Positions 34,063-42,997 of a DNA stretch of 56,905 bases are shown in pieces. How positions within the stretch are numbered: position 1 is the stretch's first letter; each line of letters opens with the position of its first letter. This DNA is from Bacteroidaceae bacterium (GTDB taxonomy: Bacteria; Bacteroidota; Bacteroidia; Bacteroidales; Bacteroidaceae): contig JAFQBB010000029.1 of the NCBI GenBank assembly GCA_017416805.1, positions 1 to 56,905 on the forward strand. Reading direction: 5' to 3'. A program made the translations under genes and the position numbers. The notes below the pieces were generated by a model that ran no database searches, had not been told where the DNA came from, and saw only the letters and a list, made by a program, of their open reading frames with translations.

Positions 34063-34815
34063 TGAACAATATTTATCTGCATCGCTCAACACGGGAAACT
34101 TCTCCCTGAAAGCCTCCAGTTTCTCCATATCTATCGTGGCCGTGGCTTCGCACTCTTCGCCTGGGGCACAAGCGGCCATAGTCTTACCATAAGGGTCAAT
34201 GATGACGCTTCCGCCACAATATTCACACGAAGGGTCAGTGCCCACGCGGTTCACACCGGCCACGTAGCACTGGTTCTCGATGGCGCGTGCCACGAGCAGG
34301 GCACTCCATGCCTCCACACGTGGGGTAGGCCAGCTGGCCACATAGAGTATCATGTCGTAGTCCCCCCGATTGCGTGCCCAAATGGGGAAACGCAGGTCAT
34401 AGCACACCTCCAGCAGGATGCGCACACCTTTCCACTCCACGATGACACGCTCTGTGCCGGGGGTGAATCGCAGGTGCTCTCCGCCGTAGGTGAAGAGGTG
34501 TTTCTTGTCGTAGTGCGCCACCGTGCCGTCAGGTTTCACAAAGTAGAAGCGGTTGTAATATTTGCCTTCTTCCTCCGTGGCCACACTTCCTGCAATGGCG
34601 GCACCCGTCCGGGCGGCCATCTGCTTCATCCATGCAAGGGTATATCCCTCGCGCTCGGCTATGCCCTCGGGTTGGGTGCAGAAACCGGTGCTGAACATTT
34701 CGGGCAACACATAGAGGTCGGCTCCCTCATTGCTACCGATAGCCTCCTCGGCCCGTCGGCAATTTTCTGCAGGGTCAGCCCATTCAATATCGCGTTGTAA
34801 GATGACTGTTTTCAT
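34060..34815 (-). CDS. Carbon-nitrogen hydrolase (nitrilase family, omega-amidase-like)
   Basis: 251 residues from the ATG at 34,815 (MKTVILQRDIEWAD). The nitrilase-superfamily triad is visible: Glu in LYVLPEMFSTGF, Lys in HYDKKHLFTYGGE and Cys in LLEVCYDLRFPIWAR. The length and the EVCYDLRFP block match the omega-amidase/YafV-like branch, which hydrolyses amides such as alpha-ketoglutaramate left by transaminases. An aminotransferase and 2-oxoacid oxidoreductase operon follows 71 bp downstream on the same strand, consistent with clean-up of an amide by-product. Substrate is inferred. Confidence 0.88.
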   Translation of the reverse strand: MKTVILQRDIEWADPAENCRRAEEAIGSNEGADLYVLPEMFSTGFCTQPEGIAEREGYTLAWMKQMAARTGAAIAGSVATEEEGKYYNRFYFVKPDGTVAHYDKKHLFTYGGEHLRFTPGTERVIVEWKGVRILLEVCYDLRFPIWARNRGDYDMILYVASWPTPRVEAWSALLVARAIENQCYVAGVNRVGTDPSCEYCGGSVIIDPYGKTMAACAPGEECEATATIDMEKLEAFREKFPVLSDADKYCS

Positions 34816-34836
34816 GTATATTTCTTTAAAATGGCA

Positions 34837-34844
34837 CAAAGATA
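34837..34844 (-). promoter_or_regulatory. Promoter -7 box of the nitrilase/ior operon
   Basis: On the minus strand TATCTTTG (34,844-34,837) followed by TGCC fits the Bacteroidota -7 consensus, about 22 bp ahead of the ATG at 34,815. It could drive the nitrilase gene and the ior genes together. A clean -33 box is not obvious. Confidence 0.5.
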
Positions 34845-34916
34845 GCTAAAAAAGCAATACGCGCACATTATTGAAGTAAAAAAGCTCAATTAATTTAATA
34901 TTTGATAGCGAAAACG

Positions 34917-35113
34917 AGCGATGAGTGACGAGTTATGAGTTTTGAGTGCTGAGTTATGAGTGCCACATGGCCACTAGTCGCTAGTCACTCGTAGCTAGTA
35001 GCTCAAAAGAAAAACTTTGTGTCTCTGTGTTTTTTCTAAAAAGAAAGAGTGCCGAACGGTCATACAACCATTCAGCACTCAAAAACTCGTAGCTCATCAC
35101 TTGTAGCTAGTAG
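34917..35113. repeat. Mosaic of host intergenic repeats
   Basis: The gap between the GH3 and nitrilase genes contains GAGTGACGAGTTATGAG, GTGCTGAGTTATGAGTG, CACATGGCCACTAGTCGCTAG, CTCGTAGCTAGTAGCTC and a TTTGTGTCTCTGTGTTTTTTC tail, then further CTCGTAGCTCATCACTTG words. These are members of several short repeat families used throughout the right half of the window. No gene is seen. Confidence 0.75.
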
Positions 35114-35124
35114 CTAGTCACTAG

Positions 35125-37341
35125 TCACTCATAGCTAAACTTCACCTTTCCGCGGATGTCCGTTGACGAACTTCCCACGTAGGCGGTGAACTTGCCTGCT
35201 TCGGCCTTCCAACTATGGGTAGCTTCATCGAAGAATTTCAGCATGTCGGGTGTGATGATGAAGTTCACCTGCTTGGTTTCACCTGGTGCAAGGGCAATCT
35301 TCTGGAAGTTCTTCAGTTCCTTCATGGGGCGGAGTACGGTAGCCTTGTCATCGCCAATATAGAGTTGCACCACTTCCTTACCTTCGCGTTGGCCATTGTT
35401 GGTCACGTCGATAGTGAGGGTCAGTGTGCCGTCCTTGTTCATTTCCTTGGCCGAGAGGACAGGTTTGCCATAATTGAATGTGGTATAGCTCAATCCGTGG
35501 CCGAAGGGGTAGAGGGCAGGTATCTTCTTGGTGTCGTGCCAACGGTAACCCACGAGGATGTCCTCCTTATACTCCACCTTCACGCCGTCGCCCGGATATC
35601 CGATTTCGCCAAAGGCATGAGCGCCGCAATCCTCCAACCGTGCAGGGAAGGAGAAGGGCAACTTCCCGCTGGGGTTCACCTCGCCACTGAGCACATCCAC
35701 CACCGTGGGGCCCAGTTCGGAGCCTATGTACCAACTCTGTACGATGGCCGGCATACGGTCAGGGTAGGGGATACGCACGGCATTTCCACTCACCAGCACG
35801 GTCACCACGCGGGGATTCACGGCCAGCATCTCCTTGAGCAATTCGTTTTGTCCGAAGGGCAGGTCATACGTCTGACGGTCGCCATCTTCGCAATCCTGGA
35901 AGCGGTTTTTGTTGAGTCCGCCAACGAAGACAATGAGGTCGGCCTCGCGGGCAGCCTCTACGGCCTCATGACGAAGCTTGTCCATGACACTCTGCTTCAC
36001 CTCCTCCACACTACCGTACATGGTTTTTCCAGCCTGATAGCCCTTGGCATAAGTGACCTTGTCACCATATTTCGCCTTCATGGCTCTGAGCACGGAGGTC
36101 TCGTGTTGCACCTTCAGCTCACTCGAACCACCACCCATACAGAGTTTGCGTGTGGCATTATCGCCTACCACGAGTATCTTCCCGTAGCGGGTCGGGTCGA
36201 TGGGAAGGAGAGGTTGTTCGCCCTTCTTCGCGGGATTGTTTTGCAAGAGCACCATGCCCTCGCCACCGATGGTGCGGGCCACCTTTGAGTGAGCCGCATA
36301 ATCCATATTTCCGAAGGGCTTGCGCGTGTTCATGGCCGTGCGGAAGATGAGTCGCAAGATGCGGGAGGCCTTGTCATCGAGCGCCTCTTCGCTCACTTCA
36401 CCACGGCGGAGCAGTGCCAGATAGTCTTCGCCCAAGTAGCAATCCTTTGCCTTGAAGTCCTTTCCGCTGATGCCTTTGTCGGGTCGCTGGTCAGTACCCA
36501 TTTCGATATCGAGTCCGTTCATGGCCGCTTCGCGGGTGTCATGGGCTCCTGCCCAGTCGCTCACTACCACTCCGTCAAATCCCCATTCGCCTTTGAGAAT
36601 CTTGTTCAGGGTCAAGTCGTTGTGACAGGCATGTGTGCCCAATATCTTGTTGTAGGCACCCATGATGCTCCATGCGCCACCCTCCTGCACGGCGGCCTTG
36701 AAGCCCGGCAGGTAAATCTCATACATGGCCCGTTCGCTCACGATGACATCCACATTCCATCGTTGCTTCTCCTGATTGTTCAGCGCGTAGTGCTTCACAC
36801 AGGCGGCCACGCCATTCCGTTGCAACTCCTGCACGTAGGGCACTATCATCCGGCTTGTCAGGTGTGGGTCTTCGCCCATATACTCGAAGTTGCGCCCGTT
36901 GAGTGGTGTGCGGTAAATGTTTGCACCCGGGCCCAGCAGGATGTCTTTCTCGCGGAAGCGTGCCTCCTCACCCACGGCCTTGCCGTAGAGGGCAGCCATC
37001 TCGGGATTCCATGTGGCGGCCAGACAGGTCAGGGCAGGAAAGGCCGTACACGAGTCGTTCGTCCATGCCGCGTTGCTCCACGAGCCCCACTGGATCTCTT
37101 CGCGCACACCATGAGGGCCGTCGCTCATCCACAATTCAGGTATTCCCAAGCGGGGCACACCGGGGCTGCTGAACTTGCTCTGTGCATGACACATGGCCAC
37201 TTTTTCCTCCAGCGTCATACGGCCGAGGGCATCCTTCACTCGCTCCTCTATAGGTTTCGTTTCGTCCAGATAGATGGGCGTCTGTGCTACATTTGCCAAG
37301 CTCATGGCCAGGGCACATAGGGTAATGATTGTTTTTTTCAT
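35125..37341 (-). CDS. Beta-glucosidase-type glycoside hydrolase family 3
   Basis: 738 residues from the ATG at 37,341 (MKKTIITLCALAMSLANVAQ, a signal peptide); the open frame to 37,425 is rejected because the predicted transcription start is near 37,406. The GH3 N-terminal barrel has KHYALNNQEKQRWNVD and the nucleophile Asp in GFDGVVVSDWAGAHD. The second alpha/beta domain and a C-terminal fibronectin-III-like domain (EGKEVVQLYIGD...FDEATHSWKAEAGKF) complete a BglX-like layout. It acts in the periplasm on beta-linked gluco- or xylo-oligosaccharides. It is not next to a SusCD pair here. Confidence 0.92.
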   Translation of the reverse strand: MKKTIITLCALAMSLANVAQTPIYLDETKPIEERVKDALGRMTLEEKVAMCHAQSKFSSPGVPRLGIPELWMSDGPHGVREEIQWGSWSNAAWTNDSCTAFPALTCLAATWNPEMAALYGKAVGEEARFREKDILLGPGANIYRTPLNGRNFEYMGEDPHLTSRMIVPYVQELQRNGVAACVKHYALNNQEKQRWNVDVIVSERAMYEIYLPGFKAAVQEGGAWSIMGAYNKILGTHACHNDLTLNKILKGEWGFDGVVVSDWAGAHDTREAAMNGLDIEMGTDQRPDKGISGKDFKAKDCYLGEDYLALLRRGEVSEEALDDKASRILRLIFRTAMNTRKPFGNMDYAAHSKVARTIGGEGMVLLQNNPAKKGEQPLLPIDPTRYGKILVVGDNATRKLCMGGGSSELKVQHETSVLRAMKAKYGDKVTYAKGYQAGKTMYGSVEEVKQSVMDKLRHEAVEAAREADLIVFVGGLNKNRFQDCEDGDRQTYDLPFGQNELLKEMLAVNPRVVTVLVSGNAVRIPYPDRMPAIVQSWYIGSELGPTVVDVLSGEVNPSGKLPFSFPARLEDCGAHAFGEIGYPGDGVKVEYKEDILVGYRWHDTKKIPALYPFGHGLSYTTFNYGKPVLSAKEMNKDGTLTLTIDVTNNGQREGKEVVQLYIGDDKATVLRPMKELKNFQKIALAPGETKQVNFIITPDMLKFFDEATHSWKAEAGKFTAYVGSSSTDIRGKVKFSYE

Positions 37342-37412
37342 TGATACGTATAAATATGTTTTAAGTTTTTGCATGTTCAGGTCTTTTGAGAAACTTTTCC
37401 AAAAGAACCGCG

Positions 37413-37444
37413 CAAATATACACATTATTTATAATAAATGGCAA
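37413..37444 (-). promoter_or_regulatory. Promoter of the GH3 gene
   Basis: On the minus strand TATATTTG (37,420-37,413) is the -7 box, and TTG (37,444-37,442) sits 21 bp upstream as a -33 element. The expected start near 37,406 supports the ATG at 37,341. Confidence 0.6.
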
Positions 37445-37616
37445 GATATTGTCTGACATTTTTAAGAATCCCCCATTGGTTCATCCGCCCAAAAATGAAA
37501 AATCCCATCCGTTTTCTTGGTCATACGCGGTTTTATCTGTAATTTTGTCGGCAGAAAAAGGGGGCGGAGCCGCTCACAGGCTTTCCAACTCCCAATGTAT
37601 TAGAAAGATTGAGAGA

Positions 37617-38522
37617 ATGACAACAACATTATTAGTATTAGCCGCCACTATGGGCAACCGCTATGGAGGGTTGAAACACCCCGAGAGCATAGGCCCCGGT
37701 GGTGAAACAGTACTTGACTACTCCATTTACGATGCCATACAGGCAGGATTCAATAGGGTAATATTTGTCATCAGCAGATATTTCGAAGAAGAGTTCAAAG
37801 AATCAATATCCTCCAAGTATGAGAAATTCATCGATATAGACTATGTCTATCAGGATGTCGATTCGGTCAGCGAAGAGCTTCGCAATCCCAAGCGAACCCA
37901 TCTTTGGGGCTCGGCACAGGCCGTACTCATGGGAGAGCGGCTGATTGACCGCCCCTTTGGCGTCATCAATGCCGTAAACTTCTACCAGCGCCATAGTTTC
38001 GAGCTCCTCTATGCCCGGTTGCAACAGCTCGATGCCTCTGCGAGCCGCCACGCCCTCATCGGATACCGGTTGGGCAACGTGGTGCCCGAAAGCGGAGGAG
38101 CCAATCGCGGCATTTGTGAGGTGGACGAACGGGGCACCCTGCTCTCCGTCACCGACAGGCCGGGAGTGGAGCGCATCAGCGGACATCCCATGTACCTCAA
38201 CGAACTCAACAAGTGGGTACAGCTCGACGAAGAGGCCATGGTCTCCATGAACATGTGGGGATTCTCGCCCACCATCTTCTCGCACATCCGCCACGACTTC
38301 GACAATTTCATCAACCAATCCGGACAAGACCTCAAGGCCTTCTTCACCATCCCCGATTTCATCAACGGCATGATAGCCGACGGACGGGGAGAGGTGGAAA
38401 TCCACGAGACACCCGCCGTATGGATGGGAGTCGTCTCACCAGACGACAAGATACAGACCATCCTGCGCATCAACGAGATGATCCGTAAGGGCATCTACCC
38501 CCCGCGATTGTTCGCGCCATAA
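37617..38522 (+). CDS. Sugar-phosphate-type nucleotidyltransferase
   Basis: 301 residues from the ATG at 37,617; the longer open frame to 37,386 overlaps the divergent GH3 promoter. The start TTLLVLAATMGNRYGGLKHP matches the nucleotide-binding loop of NTP transferases (LAAGxGxRxGGxK), but the usual Gly after LAA is Thr. GPGGETVLDYSIYDAIQAG and HLWGSAQAVLMGERLI support the GT-A fold, with product-side motif VINAVNFY in place of the common VxNxDD. Probably transfers a nucleotide to a sugar phosphate; the partner sugar is unknown. Next gene on this strand is galE. Confidence 0.8.
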   Translation: MTTTLLVLAATMGNRYGGLKHPESIGPGGETVLDYSIYDAIQAGFNRVIFVISRYFEEEFKESISSKYEKFIDIDYVYQDVDSVSEELRNPKRTHLWGSAQAVLMGERLIDRPFGVINAVNFYQRHSFELLYARLQQLDASASRHALIGYRLGNVVPESGGANRGICEVDERGTLLSVTDRPGVERISGHPMYLNELNKWVQLDEEAMVSMNMWGFSPTIFSHIRHDFDNFINQSGQDLKAFFTIPDFINGMIADGRGEVEIHETPAVWMGVVSPDDKIQTILRINEMIRKGIYPPRLFAP

Positions 38523-38526
38523 CGTT

Positions 38527-38905
38527 GGATAAGTGACGAGTGATGAGCTACAAGCTACAAGCTACGAGTGATGAGTTACAAGCTACGAGTGGGCCATGCG
38601 GTCTCTGTCGTCCTGAGCTTGTCGACCATACCTTAATGAAAGAATCAAAAGAGGTTTTATTCACTCCGTTCATCGAAAACATCTCTCTATTTTTATCTTT
38701 AGGTATGGTCGATGAGGCAAGGCCGAATAAGGATCTCTGAGTATTGCAATATGCTAAAGACCGTCGGCAAGAATCTGAGATTCTTCGACTCCGTAAACTC
38801 CGCTCAGACGAGTTGTTGAGGAATTTGTCCGAAAAATGATAAACACACTTGAAAATCAAAAAAAAGAAATCATAAATCAAAAAAAAAAGAAATCATAAAT
38901 CATAA
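38527..38905. repeat. Repeat mosaic ahead of galE
   Basis: The gap holds AGTGACGAGTGATGAGCTAC and CTACAAGCTACGAG words (38,531-38,597), GGGCCATGCGG (a reversed-looking form of the GCCGCATGGCCC module) and GTCGACCATACCTTA (about 38,620). The last is partly inverted at TAGGTATGGTCGA (about 38,700). A tandem AAATCATAAATC/AAAAAAAGAA stretch sits at 38,857-38,907. No gene is seen. Confidence 0.7.
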
Positions 38906-38916
38906 ATCGACATCCT

Positions 38917-39951
38917 ATGAAAGAAAGAATTTTAGTGACCGGTGGTACCGGATTCATCGGTAGTCACACCGTAGTAGAGTTACAGAACAGTGGTTATGAC
39001 GTAGTCATCATCGACAACCTCTCAAACAGTTCGGCCGATGTGGTTGACGGTATCGAGAAGATTACCGGCATCCGTCCCGACTTCGAGCAGCTCGATTGCC
39101 TCGACTATGAAGGGCTGGACAAAGTATTCGCCAAGTATGGCAACATCAAGTCCATCATCCACTTTGCCGCCAGCAAAGCCGTGGGCGAGAGCGTACAGAA
39201 GCCCCTGCTTTACTATCGCAACAACCTCGTTTCCCTCATCAACCTCCTCGAGCTCATGCCCAAACACGGAGTGAAGGGAATCGTATTCTCATCCAGCTGT
39301 ACCGTCTATGGCCAGCCCGATGTATTGCCCGTGACCGAAAATGCCCCCATCAAGGTGGCCGAGTCACCCTACGGTAACACCAAGCAGATCAACGAAGAGA
39401 TTATCCGCGACACCATCAAGAGCGGCTCGCCCATCCAGGCCATCCTGCTCCGCTATTTCAACCCCATCGGTGCACACCCCACCGCCATCATCGGCGAGAT
39501 GCCCAACGGAGTACCCCAAAACCTCATTCCCTTCCTCACTCAGACGGCCATCGGTATCCGCGAGAAACTGAGCGTCTTCGGCGACGACTACAACACCCCC
39601 GACGGCTCTTGCATCCGCGACTACATCAATGTGGTTGACCTTGCCAAAGCCCACGTCGTAGCCATCGACCGCATCCTTCAGGACAAGCAGGACGAGCAAG
39701 TCGAGGTCTTCAACATCGGTACCGGCCGCGGTCTCTCCGTGCTCGAACTCATCCACGCTTTCGAAGAGTCAACCGGCGTGAAGCTCAACTACCAGATTGT
39801 AGGCCGTCGTGCCGGCGATATCGAGCAAGTATGGGCCAACCCCGATAAGGCCAACAACGTACTCGGATGGAAAGCCGAAAGCACCATCGAAGACACCCTG
39901 CGCAGCGCTTGGAAGTGGCAACAGAGACTTCGCGAAGAGGGAATACAGTGA
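38917..39951 (+). CDS. galE: UDP-glucose 4-epimerase
   Basis: 344 residues, normal length for GalE. The NAD-binding Rossmann motif is VTGGTGFIGSH (residues 6-16). The catalytic Ser/Tyr/Lys set is in FSSSCTVYG and SPYGNTKQ (YxxxK). RYFNPIGAHP and GDDYNTPDGSCIRDYINVVDLAKAH are family blocks. It interconverts UDP-glucose and UDP-galactose in the cytoplasm, linking galactose use (compare the GH35 enzyme) and glycan synthesis. The gene is flanked on both sides by repeat mosaics. Confidence 0.95.
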   Translation: MKERILVTGGTGFIGSHTVVELQNSGYDVVIIDNLSNSSADVVDGIEKITGIRPDFEQLDCLDYEGLDKVFAKYGNIKSIIHFAASKAVGESVQKPLLYYRNNLVSLINLLELMPKHGVKGIVFSSSCTVYGQPDVLPVTENAPIKVAESPYGNTKQINEEIIRDTIKSGSPIQAILLRYFNPIGAHPTAIIGEMPNGVPQNLIPFLTQTAIGIREKLSVFGDDYNTPDGSCIRDYINVVDLAKAHVVAIDRILQDKQDEQVEVFNIGTGRGLSVLELIHAFEESTGVKLNYQIVGRRAGDIEQVWANPDKANNVLGWKAESTIEDTLRSAWKWQQRLREEGIQ

Positions 39952-39952
39952 G

Positions 39953-40258
39953 ATTAGTGACTAGTGACGAGCTACAAGCTACGAGTGGACCGTTCGGCAC
40001 TCTTTTTTTTCTTCAGAACGCAGAGACGCGGAGACGCAGAGGAGTTATGAGTTATGAGTGCTGAGCACCGCATGGCCCAACTTTCAATCCGCGTCATCCG
40101 CGTCATCTGCGGATGAAAAATTTTCCGCGCCGCATGGTCCACTCGTAGCTTGTAGCTCGTCACTAGTCACTCAAGAACTCTGCGTCATCTGCGAATGAAA
40201 AATTTTCCGCGCCGCATGGCCCACTCGTAGCTTGTAGCTCGTCACTAGTCACTCAAAA
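39953..40258. repeat. Repeat mosaic after galE
   Basis: Contains AGTGACGAGCTACAAGCTAC (39,962), a CAGAGACGCGGAGACGCAGAGG copy (about 40,020), GAGTTATGAGTGCTGAG, CGCATGGCCCAACTTTC, a CCGCGTCATCCGCGTCATCT copy (about 40,090) and AAAATTTTCCGCGCCGCATGG in two copies (40,116 and 40,200). Each of the latter is followed by CACTCGTAGCTTGTAGCTCG and TCACTAGTCACTC. Thus a composite module is repeated about 80 bp apart. No gene is seen. Confidence 0.8.
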
Positions 40259-40269
40259 AAACTTGCAGA

Positions 40270-40495
40270 CACCAAACAAAAACGACCCATCTGTTGTTAT
40301 TCAGTACAGATAGGCCGATGCCCCACATGGTGTATGTGACATATGCAATGTTTTGGCGGTAGTTATGCCCCTCTTACCACAGGCATAGAGCAGGTCTGTC
40401 TCATAAAGATTGCATAGTAGTTTTGTCGTGTTTTATTTTGTGTTTGTGTTTTGGCTATCCCCCGACGCGATGTCGGGGGATAGTTTTGTTTCATG
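40270..40495 (+). ncRNA. Structured RNA candidate with terminator
   Basis: The sequence is not repeat-like and folds in an ordered way. An outer stem is AAAACGAC (40,279-40,286) with GTCGTGTTTT (40,425-40,434). A hairpin ATCTGT/ACAGAT lies near 40,290-40,312. A long-range stem TATGCAAT (about 40,347) with ATTGCATA (about 40,409) encloses TATGCC/GGCATA (about 40,365 and 40,382). A strong terminator follows. Bacteroidales-specific RNA classes exist in Rfam, but I cannot match this to one with certainty. No clear -7 box was found; the minus strand is less likely because the terminator's T-run is on the plus side. Confidence 0.45.
40455..40491 (+). terminator. Strong intrinsic terminator
   Basis: CTATCCCCCGAC (40,455-40,466) and GTCGGGGGATAG (40,472-40,483) form a perfect 12-bp stem with a 5-base loop, followed by TTTTGTTT. 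It ends the structured RNA candidate and may also stop read-through from galE. Confidence 0.75.
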
Positions 40496-40588
40496 TGTAG
40501 AGAGAGGGTAGGGACTTTAGTGCCGCATGGCCCACTAGTCACTCGTCGCTCGTCACTCGTCGCTCGTAGCTAGTCACTAGTCACTATC
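40492..40588. repeat. Repeat mosaic downstream of the S9 peptidase gene
   Basis: TGTGTAGAGAGAGGGTAGGG, then GCCGCATGGCCCACTAGTCA, then CTCGTCGCTCGTCACTCG and GTAGCTAGTCACTAGTCAC. The same order (GTGTAGAGAGGGTAGGG, GCCGCATGGCCCACTAG, CACTAG/CTCG words) follows the terminator at 54,894-54,914, so the module seems tied to terminators. Confidence 0.7.
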
Positions 40589-42850
40589 TCACTCTTTCAG
40601 CCAACGGTCGAGCCAGCGGAAGAAGGTGCGTTGCCAGAGGATACCGTTTTGCGGACGGAGCACCCAGTGGTTTTCGTCGGGGAAGACGAGGAATTGGGCG
40701 GGAAGGCCGCGATAGAGGGCGGCGTTGTAGGCCGACATGGCTTGTGAGGTGACGATGCGGTAGTCCTTCTCGCCCTGGATGCAGAGGATGGGGGAGTCCC
40801 ACTTATCGACGAACTTGTGGGGCGAATTGTCGAAGGTGCGGCGGATATGGGCATCGGTGTGCCAGGGTGCACCGCCAAGGTCCCAATTGGCAAACCACAT
40901 CTCTTCGGTCTCGAGGTATTGCTGCTCGAGGTTGAAAATGCCGTCGTGGGCAAGGAAGCATTTGAAGCGCTTGTCGTGGTTGCCGGCCAACCAATAGACG
41001 CTGTATCCGCCAAACGAGGCGCCTACGCATCCGAGGCGGTCCTTATCGACATAGGGGAGCTGGCGGACGGCATCGTCGATGGCGCTCTTGTAGTCGTCCA
41101 TGCAACGGCCGGTGTAGTTGGTGCTGATCTCTTCGAGCCACTCCATGCCGAAGCCGGGGAGGCCACGACGGTTGGGGGCGATGACGACATAGCCTTCGGA
41201 GGCCATCATCATGAAGTTCCAACGGTAGCTCCAGAACTGGCTGACGGGGCTTTGGGGACCGCCCTCACAGAAGAGCAGGGTGGGGTACTTCTTGGCGGGG
41301 TCGAAGTTGGGAGGAAGGACTACCCAGTAGTGGAGCGGCTTGCCATCGACGGCCTTGGTGTAGCGCTGATGGACGGTTCCCCAATCGATATTGTCGCGGA
41401 AGTAGCGGTTCTCGTGGGTGAGCTGGGCGACGTTCTTGGTGACGGCCTCGTTGTCGGCACTCCACTCATCGAAACCGGTAGCCGAGAGGTCGGCCTTCGC
41501 GCCTGTAGCGGTGAGGGTGGGGTCGATGAGGTAGAGCTCCAACGCCTCGCACATGGACTGGCGTCCGCAGAGGAGCTTGTCGCCACAGAGGGCAAGGCTG
41601 GTATAGTCGTACTGTCCGTCGGTGATACGGCGGATACGGCCCTCCAGGTTGGTGGCATAGACATGGGTGGTGCCGTGCCATGTGCCGATGAAATAGAGGG
41701 TATGGTTATCGGGTGCCCAAGTGAAGGCATCGACGCCGCTCTGGAAGGATTCGGTGACGTAAGATTTGTGTCCGGAGGCCAGTTCGTAGATGCAGAGGCG
41801 GGTGCGGTCGCTCTCGTATCCGTCGCGCTCCATGCTCTGCCAGGCGACGTAGCGTCCGTCGGGCGAGAACTGGGGATTCATGTCGTAGCCCACATTGTAG
41901 TCGGCCTGCTGATGGTTGACGGCCTGATGCTGGAGCGAACGTGAGTAATCGACGGCAGGAGCCACGTAGCCGGCGGGCTTGCAGAGGTTGGTGGTAGAGC
42001 CTGTGGCAAGGTCGTAGAGGAAGATGTCGGAGTCGGTGCTGACGGCATAGTCGATACCGGTCTTCTTGCGACAGGTGTAGGCTATCTTTCCCGAGCAGGG
42101 GCTCCAAGCCAGTTGCTCGATGCCTCCGAAGGGCTTCATGGGGCACTCGAAGGGCTCGTCGCCAAGGATGCGGACGGGGGCTTCGCCGGTGACGGCCTCG
42201 CCATCGTACTTATATATATAAGGTTGGGGGATGCTCTCTACCCACTCGTCCCAATGGCGGTACATGGCTTCGTCGAGCACACGGCCGGTGGTCTTCTGGA
42301 GGTCGGGGTGAAGGTCAGAGGCGCGCTGGCCGAACTTGACGGTGTGGATGATGAGCACCTTCTGTCCGTCGGGGGAGAAGGCATAGTCATCGATACCCTT
42401 GTCGAGGTGGGAAATCTGCTGGCGACCGGTGCCATCGGGGTTCATCTTCCAGAGTTGCATCACTCCGTCGGCATCGGGGGCCAGGTAAGCGATATGGCGG
42501 CCACCGTCGATGTACTTGGGTGCCACCTCGCTGGACGAGGCTTGGGTGAGGAGGGTTTCGCCCGTGCCATCGGTGCCGATGGTGTAGATGACGTTGTGGC
42601 TCTTGTTATGCTCCACGCTATAGTAGGCCACGTTGTAGGCTATCTGCCGGGCATCGGGGGAGACATCGGCTCCTCCAATGCGACCCATGGCCCACAGGGC
42701 TTCGGGGGTCAGCTGGTGGTCGGTAATCTTGAACTCGGTTTGTCGCCCGATGAAGGGGGCTGATTCGTCATTGCCTTTCGTATTGTCCGTAGCACACGAG
42801 GCAAGGAGTAGGGCGGTTGCCATAGTGAATGTTGCGATTGATGTTTTCAT
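40589..42850 (-). CDS. S9 family prolyl oligopeptidase-like lipoprotein
   Basis: 753 residues. MKTSIATFTMATALLLASCATDN is a lipoprotein signal with lipobox LASC, so the enzyme is likely envelope-anchored. The first ~450 residues form a WD40/beta-propeller-like region (repeated SPDGRYVAW, SPDGQKVLI and APDNHTLYF words). The C-terminal alpha/beta hydrolase has the nucleophile Ser in GCVGASFGGYSVYW, the Asp in GEKDYRI and the His in DENHWVL, a complete triad. It trims peptides, often after proline or dipeptide-wise. It is third in the pyrG-yidC-S9 row on the minus strand, with a 147-bp repeat-filled gap to yidC. Confidence 0.92.
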   Translation of the reverse strand: MKTSIATFTMATALLLASCATDNTKGNDESAPFIGRQTEFKITDHQLTPEALWAMGRIGGADVSPDARQIAYNVAYYSVEHNKSHNVIYTIGTDGTGETLLTQASSSEVAPKYIDGGRHIAYLAPDADGVMQLWKMNPDGTGRQQISHLDKGIDDYAFSPDGQKVLIIHTVKFGQRASDLHPDLQKTTGRVLDEAMYRHWDEWVESIPQPYIYKYDGEAVTGEAPVRILGDEPFECPMKPFGGIEQLAWSPCSGKIAYTCRKKTGIDYAVSTDSDIFLYDLATGSTTNLCKPAGYVAPAVDYSRSLQHQAVNHQQADYNVGYDMNPQFSPDGRYVAWQSMERDGYESDRTRLCIYELASGHKSYVTESFQSGVDAFTWAPDNHTLYFIGTWHGTTHVYATNLEGRIRRITDGQYDYTSLALCGDKLLCGRQSMCEALELYLIDPTLTATGAKADLSATGFDEWSADNEAVTKNVAQLTHENRYFRDNIDWGTVHQRYTKAVDGKPLHYWVVLPPNFDPAKKYPTLLFCEGGPQSPVSQFWSYRWNFMMMASEGYVVIAPNRRGLPGFGMEWLEEISTNYTGRCMDDYKSAIDDAVRQLPYVDKDRLGCVGASFGGYSVYWLAGNHDKRFKCFLAHDGIFNLEQQYLETEEMWFANWDLGGAPWHTDAHIRRTFDNSPHKFVDKWDSPILCIQGEKDYRIVTSQAMSAYNAALYRGLPAQFLVFPDENHWVLRPQNGILWQRTFFRWLDRWLKE

Positions 42851-42870
42851 GTTTTTCCTTTATAGTAATA

Positions 42871-42985
42871 AAATAGGCGCGGATTACACGGATTACACAG
42901 ATAAATTATAAATTGCGGATATTGAACAGCTTTAAAATCCGTGTTCATCCGTGTAATCCGTGCCTAAATCTTTCCGCGTAATCCG
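42871..42985. repeat. Inverted repeat GGATTACACGG family
   Basis: GGCGCGGATTACACGGATTA near 42,870 faces AATCCGTGTTCATCCGTG and TAATCCGTGCC near 42,937-42,965, and a further CGCGTAATCCGTGCC copy follows. It is related to the hairpin at 21,638-21,718 after the GH35 gene. Confidence 0.7.
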
Positions 42986-42997
42986 TGCCTAAAAAAG

